64,000 bases of DNA, from NCBI GenBank assembly GCA_040080835.1, contig JBEBHP010000007.1:1-64000 (forward strand). The letters run 5' to 3'. Position numbers and translations under genes: made by a program. Positions 63,698-64,000 of the stretch are shown piece after piece (positions within the stretch are counted from its first letter, which is position 1; the number at the start of each line of letters is the position of its first letter). The stretch comes from SZUA-430 sp040080835 (GTDB taxonomy: Bacteria > Pseudomonadota > Alphaproteobacteria > Micropepsales > Micropepsaceae). The notes beneath the pieces were generated by a model. That model searched no databases. It was not told where the DNA came from and saw nothing but the letters and a program-made list of their open reading frames with translations.

Positions 63698-64000
63698 CTA
63701 ATCCTGCACGTCCGGATAAACAGGTTCACAGATTCCAGAACCCTGGGCCTGCCTGATAGCCACAACAACGCTCCTGAAGTCCTTGCCCTGGCCAACTTTG
63801 AAATCGACGATGTGCCGGAAAGTCAGGCGCAGATAGGGTTTGGGCACGGCATTGCCTTCATAGGTAATGCCCGAAAGAACATCTTCGCTTTCCTTTGGCG
63901 GGTTCAGGGACTCTCGTCGGTGTACATCCACGGACGCGTCTCTGCTGATCGAAAGCGTATCCAGTTCGATGCGAAGCTCTGCGCCCCGCGCGAAGGGATA
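63698..64000 (-). CDS. partial gene at the right window edge, 3' end
   Basis: A frame open from the window edge to TAG-type stop at 63698 gives the last 100 residues. It contains PKPYLRLTFRHIVDFKVGQG and ends in CEPVYPDV. The composition suggests a soluble or exported beta-rich protein. I do not recognise it. It reads towards the TPR/barrel gene and is 38 bases from that gene's start, so the two are probably one operon. Confidence 0.6.
   Translation of the reverse strand, partial: YPFARGAELRIELDTLSISRDASVDVHRRESLNPPKESEDVLSGITYEGNAVPKPYLRLTFRHIVDFKVGQGKDFRSVVVAIRQAQGSGICEPVYPDVQD

Overview
The window reads as chromosomal DNA of an alphaproteobacterium. The evidence is a C4-pathway 5-aminolevulinate synthase (hemA), the block CBP3 chaperone - DUF177 - rpmF - plsX - fabH - ihfA - merR, the block nrdR - ribD - ribE - ribBA - ribH - nusB - thiL - hppA, a bamE (SmpA/OmlA) lipoprotein gene, and a direct-repeat LexA box of the GTTC-N7-GTTC type. 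Genus cannot be named from the sequence. There is no phage, insertion sequence, CRISPR array or rRNA; one tRNA (Pro, GGG) is present. The window cuts a gene at its right edge and possibly one at its left edge.

Layout. 0-9.3 kb is accessory metabolism and regulation: an ATP-grasp protein divergent from a DedA-type membrane protein, a heme-oxygenase-like diiron oxidase coupled to a methyltransferase, an SDR/DadA-like oxidoreductase pair, a LuxR-type solo regulator, MarC, and an ECF sigma factor coupled to a membrane protein. 9.3-14.7 kb is a leftward copper/silver efflux operon (cusA, cusB, a YtkA-like lipoprotein, a small Cys-rich secreted protein). 14.8-31.1 kb is the housekeeping core: fatty acid and phospholipid initiation (fabH, plsX), ribosomal protein L32, IHF-alpha, cytochrome bc1 assembly, outer-membrane assembly (bamE), proton-pumping pyrophosphatase, thiamine and riboflavin synthesis, NusB, NrdR and heme synthesis, mostly leftward and tightly packed.

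31.3-40.3 kb is a glycan-type accessory region: a sulfotransferase, a GtrA-family flippase-like protein, and a translationally coupled trio that matches the mycobacterial decaprenylphosphoryl-arabinose pathway (UbiA-type phosphoribosyltransferase, DprE1-like oxidase, DprE2-like reductase). Next to it is a coupled pair of exported or membrane-bound proteins (SUMF1/FGE-like and a possible phosphodiester-glycosidase-like protein) and an MFS transporter. This is the most unusual part of the window.

40.4-53.9 kb carries a CBS protein, an acyl-CoA dehydrogenase pair with an aminoglycoside-phosphotransferase-like kinase and a GST, an MMPL/RND-type exporter, an alpha/beta hydrolase, a TIR-membrane-TPR protein, small stress or secreted proteins and a Rieske oxygenase. 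54-64 kb has a secreted Cys-rich triple-repeat protein, a CNNM/CorC-type protein, a hybrid histidine kinase with a nearby stand-alone receiver, a probable LexA-controlled promoter upstream of a Slt-type lytic transglycosylase, and a large TPR plus beta-barrel outer-membrane protein.

All functional calls are from reading motifs and family resemblance by eye; no database search was possible.
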